Notes: a model not told the origin generated them from the letters alone. Shown: positions 11,089 to 21,044, numbered from the stretch's first letter. The stretch: DNA of 64,000 nucleotides from Rhodothermales bacterium (GCA_041391505.1 JAWKNW010000011.1:109695-173694); one strand, 5' to 3'. A program made the numbers and translations.

Positions 11089-11388
11089 TCAGAGCTCCAG
11101 GACGCTGTTCTCGCAGAAGAACGGATTGGAGACGTACCGGTCGGCGCTTTCGTCGTTGCGCCAGTGAACGCCATCGATCACATAGCGAAATTCGTGCGTC
11201 TCGCCCGGTTTGAAGCTCATGGCCTTGCTCCAGATCCCCTTTTTGGGGTCGAGCTTCATGAGATCTTTCTCGGGATTCCACGCGTTGAAATCGCCGACGA
11301 CGGCGACGCGATCGGATGCAACATCCGCCGGCAACTCGAACGTTACGCGGACCGTCTTGCCTTTCGGGCTTTGTTTTTTGTCTACCAT
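11089..11388 (-). CDS. Stand-alone CBM48/AMPK-type glycogen-binding domain protein
   Basis: The 99-residue protein is little more than one early-set carbohydrate-binding domain. After a lysine-rich start (VDKKQSPKGKTVRVTFELP), VAVVGDFNAWNPEKD, the WSKAMSFKPG strand and HEFRYVIDGVHW are hallmark CBM48 motifs. It has no catalytic domain or signal peptide, so it should act in the cytosol. The gene is divergent from glycogen synthase with a 241-bp gap, which suggests a role in binding or regulating glycogen metabolism. Confidence 0.85.
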   Translation of the reverse strand: MVDKKQSPKGKTVRVTFELPADVASDRVAVVGDFNAWNPEKDLMKLDPKKGIWSKAMSFKPGETHEFRYVIDGVHWRNDESADRYVSNPFFCENSVLEL

Positions 11389-11629
11389 ATCTAAAAACGT
11401 TTTTGTCGGAATTGAATCGGGTTTGTCTTCCTCAACGAATGAGGTATTTTCCGGTTTTTAACTGAAAGCGCTTCGCTCCGAATCTTAACAGAAAATTAAG
11501 GTTACGCCGTCTTTTTTCTGGATTCCGGCCCGATAACGCCCGGTGGCCACTGGCGAATCAATACCCGTTCCCTTTTCTTGCCGCTCTCTGCCGGTCGACC
11601 GCCACCCCAAACCTCTCAACGATCCCTGC

Positions 11630-13087
11630 ATGAACATCTGCTTCGTCACCAGCGAGTGCGTACCCTTCGTCAAAACCGGCGGCCTGGCCGACGTAAGCGG
11701 GGCGCTTCCCAAGGCGCTGGCGCGTCTGGGCTGCAACGTCAAGGTCTTTCTGCCGCTCTACGAGTCGATCCATACGATCGATCACGACCTGGTCTACGCC
11801 GCGGATCTGTCCGAAATCGTGGTGCGCGTCGGGCTGGCAGACGTCGGATTCCATACCTGGTACGGCAAATTGCCGGACTCGGACGTCGAGGTGTATTTCA
11901 TCGATTGCCCGAGGTATTTCCACCGCCCCACCCCCTACACGTCCGACCCGGACGAAGACGAGCGCTTCATCCTCTTTCAGCAGGCCGTGTTCGCCGTGCT
12001 GCAGCGGTATCACTGGAAGGCGGATATCTTCCACTGCAACGACTGGCAAACCGGGCTCATTCCCGCCTTCCTGCGGCTCAAATATACCTGGGACGACCTC
12101 TTTCGGGGTGCGGCGAGCGTCATGGCCATCCATAATATCGGATACCAGGGTCGGTTCAATCCGCTCACGGTCGTCAAGGCGGATCTGCCCCAGGAGCATT
12201 ATTACCCCGCCGGCCCCTTCGAACTCTACGGCTCGTTTTCCTTTCTGAAGACGGGACTCGTCTTCGCCGACCTGCTGGTCACCGTCAGCGAGAACTACGC
12301 CCGGGAGATCCAGACCCCGGAATTCGGCGAAGGGCTCCAGGGCCTCCTCGCCTCGCGGAGCCACGACCTGTTCGGCATCCTGAACGGCATCGACGTCGAC
12401 ATCTGGAATCCGGGCATCGATCCCTACCTAAAGGACCACTACACGGCCAAGACGCTCAAACGGAAGGCGCTGAACAAACGCCGGCTCATGGAAGCCTTCA
12501 AACTCCCCTATCGGGAGCGGACGCCGGTCGTGGGCATCGTCTCCCGCTTCGCCGACCAGAAAGGGTTCGAACTGCTGCACCCCATGATGGAACCGTTCCT
12601 CCGCGCCCACGACGTGCAATTCGTCGTGCTCGGGAGCGGGGATGCCCGCCACGAGCGGTTTTTTGCCTGGCTCCAGGCGACGTTCCCCGAGCAGGTTGGC
12701 CTGTACGTGGGGTACAACGAGGGCCTGTCGCATCTGATCGAAGCCGGCAGCGACCTCTTCCTCATGCCCTCCCGCTATGAGCCGTGCGGCCTGAATCAGA
12801 TGTACAGCCTGGTCTACGGCACCGTGCCGGTCGTCCGCCACACCGGAGGCCTGGCGGACACGGTGCACGACAGCGACGGCGACCCGGAGACCGGCAACGG
12901 CTTCACCTTCGGCTGGTTTACGCCGGAATCGGTGTACGACACCCTGGTGCGCGCACTCGAGGCCTACCAGCAACCCGAACGCTGGGAAGCCATCATGCGG
13001 CGAGGGATGAACGCCGATTTTTCCTGGGAAGCCTCGGCGAAAAAGTACATGGCACTCTACGAACGCGCCCTGGAGCGGCATCGCTAG
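11630..13087 (+). CDS. glgA: Glycogen (starch) synthase, GT5
   Basis: This 485-residue enzyme transfers glucose from ADP-glucose (or UDP-glucose) to growing alpha-1,4-glucan. The N-terminal KTGGLADVSGALPKAL motif (Lys15 binds the nucleotide sugar), the NDWQTGLIP block and the C-terminal RYEPCGLNQMYSLVYGTVPVVR nucleotide site are all intact, as is GGLADTV. The ATG at 11630 (MNICFVTSEC) is chosen because GT5 synthases begin directly with this strand; the frame extends upstream without homology. It converges on the plug gene with an 8-bp gap and is divergent from the CBM48 gene. Confidence 0.95.
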   Translation: MNICFVTSECVPFVKTGGLADVSGALPKALARLGCNVKVFLPLYESIHTIDHDLVYAADLSEIVVRVGLADVGFHTWYGKLPDSDVEVYFIDCPRYFHRPTPYTSDPDEDERFILFQQAVFAVLQRYHWKADIFHCNDWQTGLIPAFLRLKYTWDDLFRGAASVMAIHNIGYQGRFNPLTVVKADLPQEHYYPAGPFELYGSFSFLKTGLVFADLLVTVSENYAREIQTPEFGEGLQGLLASRSHDLFGILNGIDVDIWNPGIDPYLKDHYTAKTLKRKALNKRRLMEAFKLPYRERTPVVGIVSRFADQKGFELLHPMMEPFLRAHDVQFVVLGSGDARHERFFAWLQATFPEQVGLYVGYNEGLSHLIEAGSDLFLMPSRYEPCGLNQMYSLVYGTVPVVRHTGGLADTVHDSDGDPETGNGFTFGWFTPESVYDTLVRALEAYQQPERWEAIMRRGMNADFSWEASAKKYMALYERALERHR

Positions 13088-13095
13088 CCCGGCGT

Positions 13096-14466
13096 TCAGG
13101 GCGCGAGCACGCCGCCCACCGCGAGCAACCGATCCGTCTGCAAGCGGATGTCGGAGAAATAGACCAGCGCCGTGTACAGATTTTCCGGGCGAGGCACGGT
13201 GCCGCGTGGCAGCCGGCCACCACCGCCGACATACCGGTATTCATACTGCCCCTGCTTGAGCAGCATCTCGGCCTCGTAGCGCTCCTCGTCGTCGTTCCAC
13301 GTCATGGGAGTAGCCCGCCGGCGATCCCACCCGTCGAAACTGCCCAGGATCGACACGCCGCCCTCGATGGGCCGGCCCGAATCCGTCACGAAGCTGAAGC
13401 GCACCTGGACGTATTGCGCCGACACGTCCGGACTCGCGACATCCCGAACCGCGCCGGCGATGACGGTCTGCCCCCGGAGAAACGGGGCCAGCGGGTTGCC
13501 GGGAAACCGCGCGTAATCCGGTTCGAGCTGAACCCGGTACGGCGCCTCGTTGAAGGCGATGTGCGCGAGCTGCCGCCCGACCTGGAGCGCACTCAAATCG
13601 AGGAAATAATCCGACGTCTCCGGCTCGAACGCCTGGTTCGGTTCCAGATAAAACTGCAGCGACGGCGTCTGATAGAGCCGCGGCTGCTCCGTGCAGCGCG
13701 GGGCCTCGAAGCGACCGTTCCGCACGAAGCATACCTGGAAATCGTAGGCATTGGGCTGCAGGGACTGCGACGGCAGGAAAACGGCCGAGGGCTGGACGGC
13801 GTTGAACCCGCCATCGCTGAGCAGCATGTTTTCGACCCCGACCTGCAACCCCATCGCCTGTTCGGTCACGTAAAACGGCCGTTCGAAAAGCACGTCGTCC
13901 TCCATCCCCTGCTCCGTGATCCGGACGATGTAGTTGCCGCTCAGCAAAAACGAAATCGCATCGTTGGGAAACCGGTACGCGTAGTGGACATAGGGCACGT
14001 CCGTCGCGCGCGACGGGGTATACTGGATCAGCTGATCCCGATGGAAGCCTCCCAGGTATTCCGACGGCGTAAGATCGCGCTCCCAGGCCGCATCGGCATG
14101 ATAGAAAAAGACGCTCAGCGGCCGGCCCACCTGTTCCATCAGGTCGAATTTCAGCTCCAGTTGCCCCGAGGCGCCGAGCGCGATCACCGGAAACTGGGTC
14201 TCCTCCACGGTCTCCGTCCCCGGGCCATCCGATACCCCGACCCGGTACAGCTGGATGCTGCGCACGGCGGAATCCGGCTCGCCGAGCGGGATGTCGATGC
14301 GTGTCTTTTTTTCGGCGCGCTCGATGATGAAGGGCTCTCTTTCCTTCCCCTCGCCGGCCTCTTTCGCGCCGGCGCAGCCGGCTACGAGGACGATCCATGC
14401 CGCCAGCACGGGCACGTTCCGCCGCCACGGGCGCTTGGAGATACGGGTCGACAGGGCGCTGGGCAT
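13096..14466 (-). CDS. Type IX secretion system plug protein (DUF5103)
   Basis: The 456-residue lipoprotein has a membrane-targeting start (VLAAWIVLVAGCAG, lipid Cys at about 31) and the DUF5103 fold. Recognisable parts are SIQLYRVG, LELKFDLMEQVGRPLSVFFYHAD, YTPSRATDVPYVHYAYRFPN and the C-terminal ILGSFDGWDRR and YEYRYVGG carbohydrate-binding-like strands. DUF5103 proteins plug the SprA translocon of the type IX secretion system at the outer membrane. It follows the HExxH membrane protein gene by 20 bp, so the two are probably cotranscribed. Its presence supports a Bacteroidota-type cell envelope. Confidence 0.85.
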   Translation of the reverse strand: MPSALSTRISKRPWRRNVPVLAAWIVLVAGCAGAKEAGEGKEREPFIIERAEKKTRIDIPLGEPDSAVRSIQLYRVGVSDGPGTETVEETQFPVIALGASGQLELKFDLMEQVGRPLSVFFYHADAAWERDLTPSEYLGGFHRDQLIQYTPSRATDVPYVHYAYRFPNDAISFLLSGNYIVRITEQGMEDDVLFERPFYVTEQAMGLQVGVENMLLSDGGFNAVQPSAVFLPSQSLQPNAYDFQVCFVRNGRFEAPRCTEQPRLYQTPSLQFYLEPNQAFEPETSDYFLDLSALQVGRQLAHIAFNEAPYRVQLEPDYARFPGNPLAPFLRGQTVIAGAVRDVASPDVSAQYVQVRFSFVTDSGRPIEGGVSILGSFDGWDRRRATPMTWNDDEERYEAEMLLKQGQYEYRYVGGGGRLPRGTVPRPENLYTALVYFSDIRLQTDRLLAVGGVLAP

Positions 14467-14486
14467 GGGGCTGGGGCGTCTGGCGG

Positions 14487-16757
14487 TCAGGACGGAGCGG
14501 TCGGGGGCGTTTCGATGGGGAGCGGATGCGTCTGAATATACGTCAGCCGGCGCTTAAAGTCGGTCAGCCGAAGCACTTCACCGAGCGCGCCGGCGGCGTC
14601 GAAGGCCGCGATGGCGCGATCGAGGGTGGCGAGGGCGTCAACGACCCGGCCGGCCCGGTACTGAAACAGGGCCAGCCATACCAGCCGTTGCCGATCGAGG
14701 GCCGGCGACAGCGCCGGCGCCGCGTCGAGCGCCGCGATGGCGTCGTCGAAGCGTTCCGCCGCGGCCAGGTACTGGCTCTGCAGGTAGGCCACCGCCGGCG
14801 TCGTCTCGCGCCAGGCGTCCAGCCGCTCCGCCTTTGCTTCCGGCTCCAGCGCCGAGCGCGCGATGCGAACGAGGCCCGGATGCCCGGCGAGGACACCGCG
14901 CAGCTGGACGAGCGCCCGCTCGTTGTGCTGGTACGGGGGCAGGCTGCGTTCGATGGCGGCGTAAAGCGCGCGCGCCGGCTCGGCCTCTCCGCCCATCGCG
15001 AGAGCATCCGCCATCACAAACTGCATCCCGACGGAGACGGTGTCGCCACGCGCCTCCCGGGGAATGACCGTGTAGGCGCCGAATCGTTCCAGGGCAGCGG
15101 CGGCATCGCCATGCGAAAGTAGCAGTCCGGCCCGCGCGACCTGCGCCGCCTCGAAGCGCGGATCGATCGCCAGTGCGGCCTCGATGGCGCCTTCGGCGGA
15201 CACGGTATCGCCGGCGGCCAGCGCCTCGAGTGCCTCGCGATACCGGCGAATATGCGGAGGCACGTAGTGGGGGCACTCCCGCTCGAACAACGAGGGCCGG
15301 CCAAAACGCTGCACCACATAGCCGCGCACACCGATATCCAGCGCCGGCAGACGCGCAACATGGCGCTCCCACTCGCCGGCGAGGGCATCGACCGACTTTC
15401 CATAGACCCGCTCGAAATCGCCGCGGGCGTACACCGCCTTGAACCGGTCCACGCCGTACGCCGCGATGAGGTACTGCACGAACGAGCCCATCATGGTATA
15501 GGAAACGGCCCCGCGCCCGGTCCAGAACCCGAACGGCGAGAGCCGGTCCGCCAGGCTTCGCGCGCGTACGGCCAGCATGGCCTCCTGATCCGCGCCGCCG
15601 GCCGACGCTGCGGCATACACCTGCTCGTCCATCGAGGGCCGGCCGCTCGGCGGCTCCATCGCCTCGGCGAACCCCTCGACCAGGCCGACGGACCACGAGG
15701 CGTGGATGACGGGCATCCCGAAGCTCCGCGAAAAGACGTGGGCCAGTTCGTGGGGAAACACGTCGGTGTAGGCGTCGAGGAGCACGTGTGCCTGCGGCCG
15801 GCCGAGCCATACCGGCGCGACGTTGGTAAAACGCGCCCCGGTGAGGCGGGCCCGTGTGTCCGCGTCGGGGTAGAGATAGGAACGGATGCGTTCGGGCGGC
15901 TCGACGCCCAGCCGCGTGGCGAGCACGTGATAGCGGTATTCGTGATCCTCGGCCAGCACCTGGAGTTCGCCGTCGGTCAGCGACGCGGGATCGTAATAGA
16001 TCTCAAAATGCGGCGTCACGATCATCCCGCCGAGCTCGCTCGCCAGGCGGCCGTAGGTCGTCACGATGCCGAGCCGCGGCGCCAGCGCGTAGCCGGCCGC
16101 CAGCAGCAGCGCCGCGCCCAGCGCCAGCCCCGTTTTCCGACGCCCGCGCCGCGCTTCGCCCAGCGTGTAGGCCAGCAGCGCGACGAGCATCGTCATCGCG
16201 CGGTAGACGACGAGGCCGGACCGGATGAGGAGTTCCTCGTCGTATATCGGCCCCAGAAATCCCCCGAAGACGTGGTTGTAGCTGTAAAACTGGGGATGAA
16301 AACCGATGTCGAACACGACCGGCGCGACGAGCAGCGCCGCGCCGGCGGCGAGGAAGGCGCCCGTGCGGCGGCGGCCGTGCGGCAGCGCGAGGGCCCAGGC
16401 GAGGGAGACGCCCAGGACCACACTGGGCAGTACGAAGAGCACGAAAAAGGCCAGCCCCTGCCCGTACGTGCAATTCGGCGCCCAGAGCATGGCCGCGGTC
16501 ATCAGCGCGAGCGGGACGAGGGTTGCAGCCAGCGCGCGCCCCAGTTCGCGCCCGAAGCCGCCGCCGGCGGCGAACGAACGGAGCGCGCCGAGGCCGGCCG
16601 CAAAAAAGCCCGCCGTCGCGAGCAGCGCGGCCGATTCCACCTGGAGCCTGTTGAGCAGCGGTACGGGCCACAGCGCCAGACACAGCGCCGCATAACAGAC
16701 GGCGCTGATGGCGGCTACCGGACCCCGGGCTGCAAACGGGTTAGCAATGCGTGGCAT
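14487..16757 (-). CDS. Polytopic membrane protein with HExxH metallopeptidase-like domain and TPR-like tail
   Basis: The 756-residue protein has about seven hydrophobic helices in the first 240 residues. A gluzincin-like domain follows, with FPHELAHVF (His336, Glu337, His340) and VEGFAEAME (Glu361/Glu365), consistent with zinc ligands. The C-terminal 250 residues are alpha-helical TPR-like repeats (EALAAGDTVSAEGAIEAALAIDP). I see the motifs but cannot assign a named family; a membrane-anchored peptidase facing the periplasm is the likeliest role. The downstream gene, 20 bp away, encodes the T9SS plug, so this peptidase could act in envelope protein processing, which is inference. Confidence 0.75.
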   Translation of the reverse strand: MPRIANPFAARGPVAAISAVCYAALCLALWPVPLLNRLQVESAALLATAGFFAAGLGALRSFAAGGGFGRELGRALAATLVPLALMTAAMLWAPNCTYGQGLAFFVLFVLPSVVLGVSLAWALALPHGRRRTGAFLAAGAALLVAPVVFDIGFHPQFYSYNHVFGGFLGPIYDEELLIRSGLVVYRAMTMLVALLAYTLGEARRGRRKTGLALGAALLLAAGYALAPRLGIVTTYGRLASELGGMIVTPHFEIYYDPASLTDGELQVLAEDHEYRYHVLATRLGVEPPERIRSYLYPDADTRARLTGARFTNVAPVWLGRPQAHVLLDAYTDVFPHELAHVFSRSFGMPVIHASWSVGLVEGFAEAMEPPSGRPSMDEQVYAAASAGGADQEAMLAVRARSLADRLSPFGFWTGRGAVSYTMMGSFVQYLIAAYGVDRFKAVYARGDFERVYGKSVDALAGEWERHVARLPALDIGVRGYVVQRFGRPSLFERECPHYVPPHIRRYREALEALAAGDTVSAEGAIEAALAIDPRFEAAQVARAGLLLSHGDAAAALERFGAYTVIPREARGDTVSVGMQFVMADALAMGGEAEPARALYAAIERSLPPYQHNERALVQLRGVLAGHPGLVRIARSALEPEAKAERLDAWRETTPAVAYLQSQYLAAAERFDDAIAALDAAPALSPALDRQRLVWLALFQYRAGRVVDALATLDRAIAAFDAAGALGEVLRLTDFKRRLTYIQTHPLPIETPPTAPS

Positions 16758-16777
16758 AGACGTGCCGGCCGGAAATG

Positions 16778-16807
16778 GAAAAGGCTATGCCGGATGGCAT
16801 AGCCTTT
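16778..16807 (-). terminator. Intrinsic terminator of the histone H1-like gene
   Basis: The stem AAAGGCTATGCC/GGCATAGCCTTT has a 4-nt loop, with T residues on the minus strand. It starts 30 bp beyond the stop of the small gene and precedes the HExxH protein gene, which therefore needs its own promoter. Confidence 0.8.
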
Positions 16808-16836
16808 CACATCGTAAGTGGCGGAGGAAGCAGCGG

Positions 16837-17007
16837 TTACGCCTTCTTCTCCTGCACTTCCGTACGAATATCCTGAGCCATTTTCTTCAGATCCTGCATG
16901 GCTTTACGGACACGCGTACCGGCGGCTTTGTTGCCTTTCTCGTAGAACTGAGAAAAATCGCGCTCCAGTCCATGTACAAAATCTCTAAGTTCTTCGAATT
17001 TGCTCAT
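16837..17007 (-). CDS. Histone H1-like small basic protein, Bacteroidota type
   Basis: This 56-residue gene is read from the ATG at 17005-17007 to the stop at 16837-16839. The protein begins MSKFEELRDFVHGLERDF and continues with GNKAAGTRVRKAMQDLKKMA and EVQEKKA. That is the size and pattern of the short histone H1-like proteins conserved in Bacteroidota and their sisters, thought to bind DNA or chromatin-like nucleoid. An AAGGAG sequence about 8 bp upstream is one of the few clear ribosome-binding sites in the window. A terminator follows at 16778-16807, so it is monocistronic. Confidence 0.9.
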   Translation of the reverse strand: MSKFEELRDFVHGLERDFSQFYEKGNKAAGTRVRKAMQDLKKMAQDIRTEVQEKKA

Positions 17008-17479
17008 TTTCTACTCTCCTTGAGATGAATCGAAACAGATGTCGAGAGGCCAGACAACAGCGCCTGTTACCCCGGGAAATGACGGAAAAAACGTAACACC
17101 CACTCCCAGTGGAGTCAAGCATTAATGCTTTTCTGCCCGAATCTGGCCCCTTTTCAGGCGCCAGATGACACCATTTGGCTATGGAAGGCGGTCACGCCTC
17201 CGTTGTGTCACACGGAAAACTCGTCCGTCGCCCTCGCGTTCCCGCCTCACACCGCGGTTTTTTCGCCGTTTAGGCGGAATTCACACTTTTAAGGGCTCAA
17301 ATTCGCAAAAAAAGTGGCCTCGGCCGGCCGAATCCGGACCCGATTCGAGTTATCCACACCCGTTGATCGGGGGCCGCATTTTCCGTTCCTTGGAGGTGTC
17401 GCGCCGGCCTACGCTCTTCGCCGGATGATCGCGCGCCTCGAGGTCGAGCCAACTCCGGATCCAACGTTTCCGCTCAGGA
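17008..17479. other. Intergenic region between the histone-like gene and dnaE
   Basis: These 472 bp separate divergent genes. The region is locally less GC-rich than the genes and must hold both promoters. Open frames here show no recognisable protein and I found no RNA gene. Confidence 0.6.
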
Positions 17480-20400
17480 ATGCACACGTGTGATTTTAGC
17501 CATCTTCATTGCCATAGCCAGTACTCGCTGCTCGACGGAGCCGCCCAGATAAAGACCATGGTAGCGAAGGCGGCCGAACACGGGCAGGCCGCCCTGGCGA
17601 TCACCGATCACGGCAACCTCTACGGGGTGCCGGAATTCTTCACGGCAGCCAAAAAAGCCGGCGTCCAGCCCATCCTCGGCTGCGAGTTCTACATCACGCC
17701 GAGCGGCATGCAGGACCGGTCGGACAAGGTCCGGTACCACCAGATCCTCCTGGCCAAAAACGCCCAGGGCTACCAGAACCTCATCAAGCTCTCCTCGCTC
17801 TCGTACTCCGAGGGCTACTACTACAAGCCGCGCATCGACCTGGACCTGCTGAAGCGGCTCTCGTCCGGGCTCATCGCCACCACCTGCTGCCTCCAGGGCG
17901 AGGTGCTTCAAACCATCCTCAACAAGGGCGAAGAAGCGGGGCGCGTCGCGTTCGAGCGGTATCTGGAGATCTTCGGCGAGGACTATTACGTCGAAATCCA
18001 GGACCACGGCATCCCCGAGCAGCACCGGTGCAACGAGGTGCTGCTGCGGTGGGCCTCGGAATACAACGTCAAGATCATCGCCACGAACGACGTCCACTAC
18101 GTCGAACAGGTGGATGCGGAAGCGCAGGACGTGCTGCTGTGCCTGCAGACCGGCAAGGACCTGCACGACCCGAACCGGATGCGGTTCGAGAATAATCAGT
18201 TCTTTCTGAAGAGCACCGACGAGATGCTCGGCTCGCTGAAGGGGCTTACGCCCATCCAGCGGGAAAGCGCGCTCAACAACACGCGCGACATCGTCGACAA
18301 ATGCCATTTCGACCTCCCGATGGGCACCCTGCTCATGCCGCACTACCCGATCCCGGAGTCGTACGGCAACGACATGGACGCCTACCTCAAGCACCTCGTG
18401 TTCGAGCGGGCGGTGGAGCGGTATCATCCCCTCAGCCAGGATGTGGTCGACCGGCTCAACTACGAGCTCGGGGTGATCAAGACGATGGGCTACGCCGGCT
18501 ACTTCCTCATCGTGCAGGACTTCACCACGGCGGCCCGCACCCTCGGCGTCAGCGTCGGGCCGGGGCGCGGTTCGGCCGCCGGCAGCGCCGTCGCCTACTG
18601 CCTCGGCATCACCAACATCGACCCGCTCGCGTACGACCTCCTCTTCGAGCGCTTCCTGAATCCCGAACGTGTCTCGATGCCGGACATCGACATCGACTTC
18701 GACGACCGGGGTCGCGGGCTCGTGATCGACTACGTCGTCCAGAAATACGGCCGCGAAAACGTCTGCCAGATCATCACCTTCGGGACGATGGGCGCCCGGT
18801 CGGTGATTCGCGACGTCTCCCGCGTGCTGGGCATCCCGCTGTCCGAGGCCGACCGGATCGCCAAGATGATCCCGGAAGGCCCGAAGGTGGACCTCGACCT
18901 CGCCCTTTCGACCGTCCCCGAGTTCAAACAGCTGCTCAAGGATCCGAATCCCCAGATTCGCAACCTGATGCACTACGCCACCGTGCTCGAGGGCTCCGCA
19001 CGCCACACGGGGGTGCACGCCGCCGGCGTCATCATCGCCCCGGGCGACGTGAGCGACTACGTGCCGGTGTCGGTCGCGAAAAGCAAGGGCGACGAGGTCG
19101 TCACGACGCAATACGACGGCAAGTGGATCGAGGCGTTCGGGCTGCTGAAGATGGACTTCCTGGGGCTGAAGACGCTCACCATCATCAACGACGCGCTCAG
19201 CCTCATCCGGGAAAACCGCGGCGTGGAGATCGATGTCGACGCCCTGCCGCTGGACGACACGGCCACGTACGACATGTTCAAGCGCGGCGATACGGTGGCC
19301 ATCTTCCAGTTTGAATCCGAGGGCATGCGCGAGTGGATGCGCAAGCTGAAGCCGACGTGCATCGACGACCTCATCGCGATGAACGCGCTCTATCGCCCCG
19401 GCCCGATGGACCTGATCCCGAACTACGTCGACCGCAAACACGGCCGCGAGACGGTGGTCTATCCGCATCCCGTCCTCGAGGAAATCCTCCGCCCCACCTA
19501 CGGCATCCCGATCTATCAGGAGCAGGTGATGCAGATGGCGCAGGAGATGGCCGGCTACTCGCTCGGCCAGGCGGACATCCTCCGCCGCGCGATGGGCAAA
19601 AAGAAGCAGTCCGAGATGGACACCCAGCGCCAGATCTTTGTGGAGGGATCGGCGCAGAAGGGCATCGACGCGGTCAAGGCGAACGAAGTCTTCGACATGA
19701 TGGCGAAGTTCGCCGGCTACGGCTTCAACAAGAGCCACTCCGCCGCCTATTCGCTCGTCGCCTACCACACGGCGTATCTGAAGGCGAACTACACCCCCGA
19801 GTTCCTGGCCGCGGCGATGACGAACGAAATGGGGGATACGAAGAAGCTCGCAGTGCTCCTCGAGGAAGCGCGCCGGCTCAACATCGATCTGCTCCCTCCG
19901 TCGATCAATCGCAGCCAGGCCCATTTCACGGTCGAGAACGGCAAGATCCGGATCGGGATGGGCGCCATCAAGGGCGCCGGCATCGCGGCCATCGAAGCCA
20001 TCGTCGCCTCGCGCGATCCGGAGCATCCGTACACGACGATCTTTCAGCTCGTCAAGAAGCTGGACCTGCGCGTCGTCGGCAAGAAGACCCTCGAAAGCCT
20101 GGCCGAGGCCGGCGCGATGGAAGAATTCGAGGGCCACCGGGCACAGCTCGTGGAAAGCGTCGGGCCGGCGATGAAATACGCGCAGAAGATCCAGGCCGAC
20201 CTGGCCGCCGGCCAGAGCTCGCTCTTCGGCGACGCCTCGTCGAACGCCTTCACCATGGAGCCCAACCTGCCCATCGTCGAGGCCTGGCCCCGCTCGCGGG
20301 CGCTGAAGGCCGAACGCGAACTGATCGGCTTCTATGTCTCAGGCCACCCGCTCGAGGAGTTCGCCGCGGAAGCGCGCGCCTTCTCGACGGCGAAACTCGG

Positions 20401-21013
20401 CGACGTGGAAGCCCTCGAACAGCAGGCCGCCCGGGCCCAGGGCAGCGGCGACGGCGCCCCGTCCTATGGCGGCGGCGGCGATCCGTTCCGAGCCCAGGCG
20501 CCGGTGCACCGCTTCTGCGGCATCATCACCGACATCCAGCGACGGGTCACCAAAACCGGCAAACCCATCGTCTTCGCCACCCTGGAGGATTTTACCGGCC
20601 AGGGCGAAATCACGTGCTTCTCGTCCGAGTTCGATCGCTTCCAGCAGTACCTGAAGGTCGATGAGATCGTGCTCGTCCGCGGCAACACCGACGTGCGCGG
20701 CGGCAGCGTCAAGATCAAGGTGCAGGACATCGTCCCGATGTGGAAGGTGCGCGACCAGTACATCCAGGGCATCGTCCTGCGGGTCGATGCCACCTCGACC
20801 GAACTGGGCGACATCGAGGCGCTGCGCGATCTGTGCGACGCGAACCGGGGCAAATGCAAGCTCTATTTCGATATCTTTGCCCCCGAACTTCCGGGCGGCA
20901 AACAGCGCGTCCACAGCCGGAAATACGTCGTCGAACCCACGCCGGAACTCATGAACGGCCTCTCACGCCTGTTCGGCCGCGACAACGTCGTGCTCGAAAG
21001 CGACGCGTTCTAA
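17480..21013 (+). CDS. dnaE: DNA polymerase III alpha subunit
   Basis: The 1177-residue replicative polymerase is complete. The N-terminal PHP domain (FSHLHCHSQYSLLDG, AITDHGNLYG) is followed by the polymerase domain. Catalytic aspartates are in PDIDIDFDDRGRG (Asp402, Asp404) and KMDFLGLKTL (Asp559), matching E. coli Asp401, Asp403 and Asp555. The helix-hairpin-helix region (KGAGIAAIEAI) and a C-terminal OB domain (FATLEDFTGQGEITCF) are also present. It carries out leading and lagging strand synthesis in the replisome. It stands alone, preceded by a long intergenic region; a short heptamer run begins 2 bp after its stop. Confidence 0.97.
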   Translation: MHTCDFSHLHCHSQYSLLDGAAQIKTMVAKAAEHGQAALAITDHGNLYGVPEFFTAAKKAGVQPILGCEFYITPSGMQDRSDKVRYHQILLAKNAQGYQNLIKLSSLSYSEGYYYKPRIDLDLLKRLSSGLIATTCCLQGEVLQTILNKGEEAGRVAFERYLEIFGEDYYVEIQDHGIPEQHRCNEVLLRWASEYNVKIIATNDVHYVEQVDAEAQDVLLCLQTGKDLHDPNRMRFENNQFFLKSTDEMLGSLKGLTPIQRESALNNTRDIVDKCHFDLPMGTLLMPHYPIPESYGNDMDAYLKHLVFERAVERYHPLSQDVVDRLNYELGVIKTMGYAGYFLIVQDFTTAARTLGVSVGPGRGSAAGSAVAYCLGITNIDPLAYDLLFERFLNPERVSMPDIDIDFDDRGRGLVIDYVVQKYGRENVCQIITFGTMGARSVIRDVSRVLGIPLSEADRIAKMIPEGPKVDLDLALSTVPEFKQLLKDPNPQIRNLMHYATVLEGSARHTGVHAAGVIIAPGDVSDYVPVSVAKSKGDEVVTTQYDGKWIEAFGLLKMDFLGLKTLTIINDALSLIRENRGVEIDVDALPLDDTATYDMFKRGDTVAIFQFESEGMREWMRKLKPTCIDDLIAMNALYRPGPMDLIPNYVDRKHGRETVVYPHPVLEEILRPTYGIPIYQEQVMQMAQEMAGYSLGQADILRRAMGKKKQSEMDTQRQIFVEGSAQKGIDAVKANEVFDMMAKFAGYGFNKSHSAAYSLVAYHTAYLKANYTPEFLAAAMTNEMGDTKKLAVLLEEARRLNIDLLPPSINRSQAHFTVENGKIRIGMGAIKGAGIAAIEAIVASRDPEHPYTTIFQLVKKLDLRVVGKKTLESLAEAGAMEEFEGHRAQLVESVGPAMKYAQKIQADLAAGQSSLFGDASSNAFTMEPNLPIVEAWPRSRALKAERELIGFYVSGHPLEEFAAEARAFSTAKLGDVEALEQQAARAQGSGDGAPSYGGGGDPFRAQAPVHRFCGIITDIQRRVTKTGKPIVFATLEDFTGQGEITCFSSEFDRFQQYLKVDEIVLVRGNTDVRGGSVKIKVQDIVPMWKVRDQYIQGIVLRVDATSTELGDIEALRDLCDANRGKCKLYFDIFAPELPGGKQRVHSRKYVVEPTPELMNGLSRLFGRDNVVLESDAF

Positions 21014-21014
21014 A

Positions 21015-21044
21015 GGTCCAAGGATCGAGCTTCAACGTTCAAGG
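21015..21044. repeat. Short heptamer run (GGTTCAA type)
   Basis: Four 7-bp words (GGTCCAA, GGATCGA, GCTTCAA, CGTTCAA) and a GG begin just after the dnaE stop codon. Only the left-arm orientation is present. Related words make up the elements at 27134 and 37131. Confidence 0.6.

Noticed and set aside
17165..17428. 87-residue open frame upstream of dnaE
   Set aside because: Composition is random-looking and arginine-rich, with no motif, and it sits in a likely promoter region.
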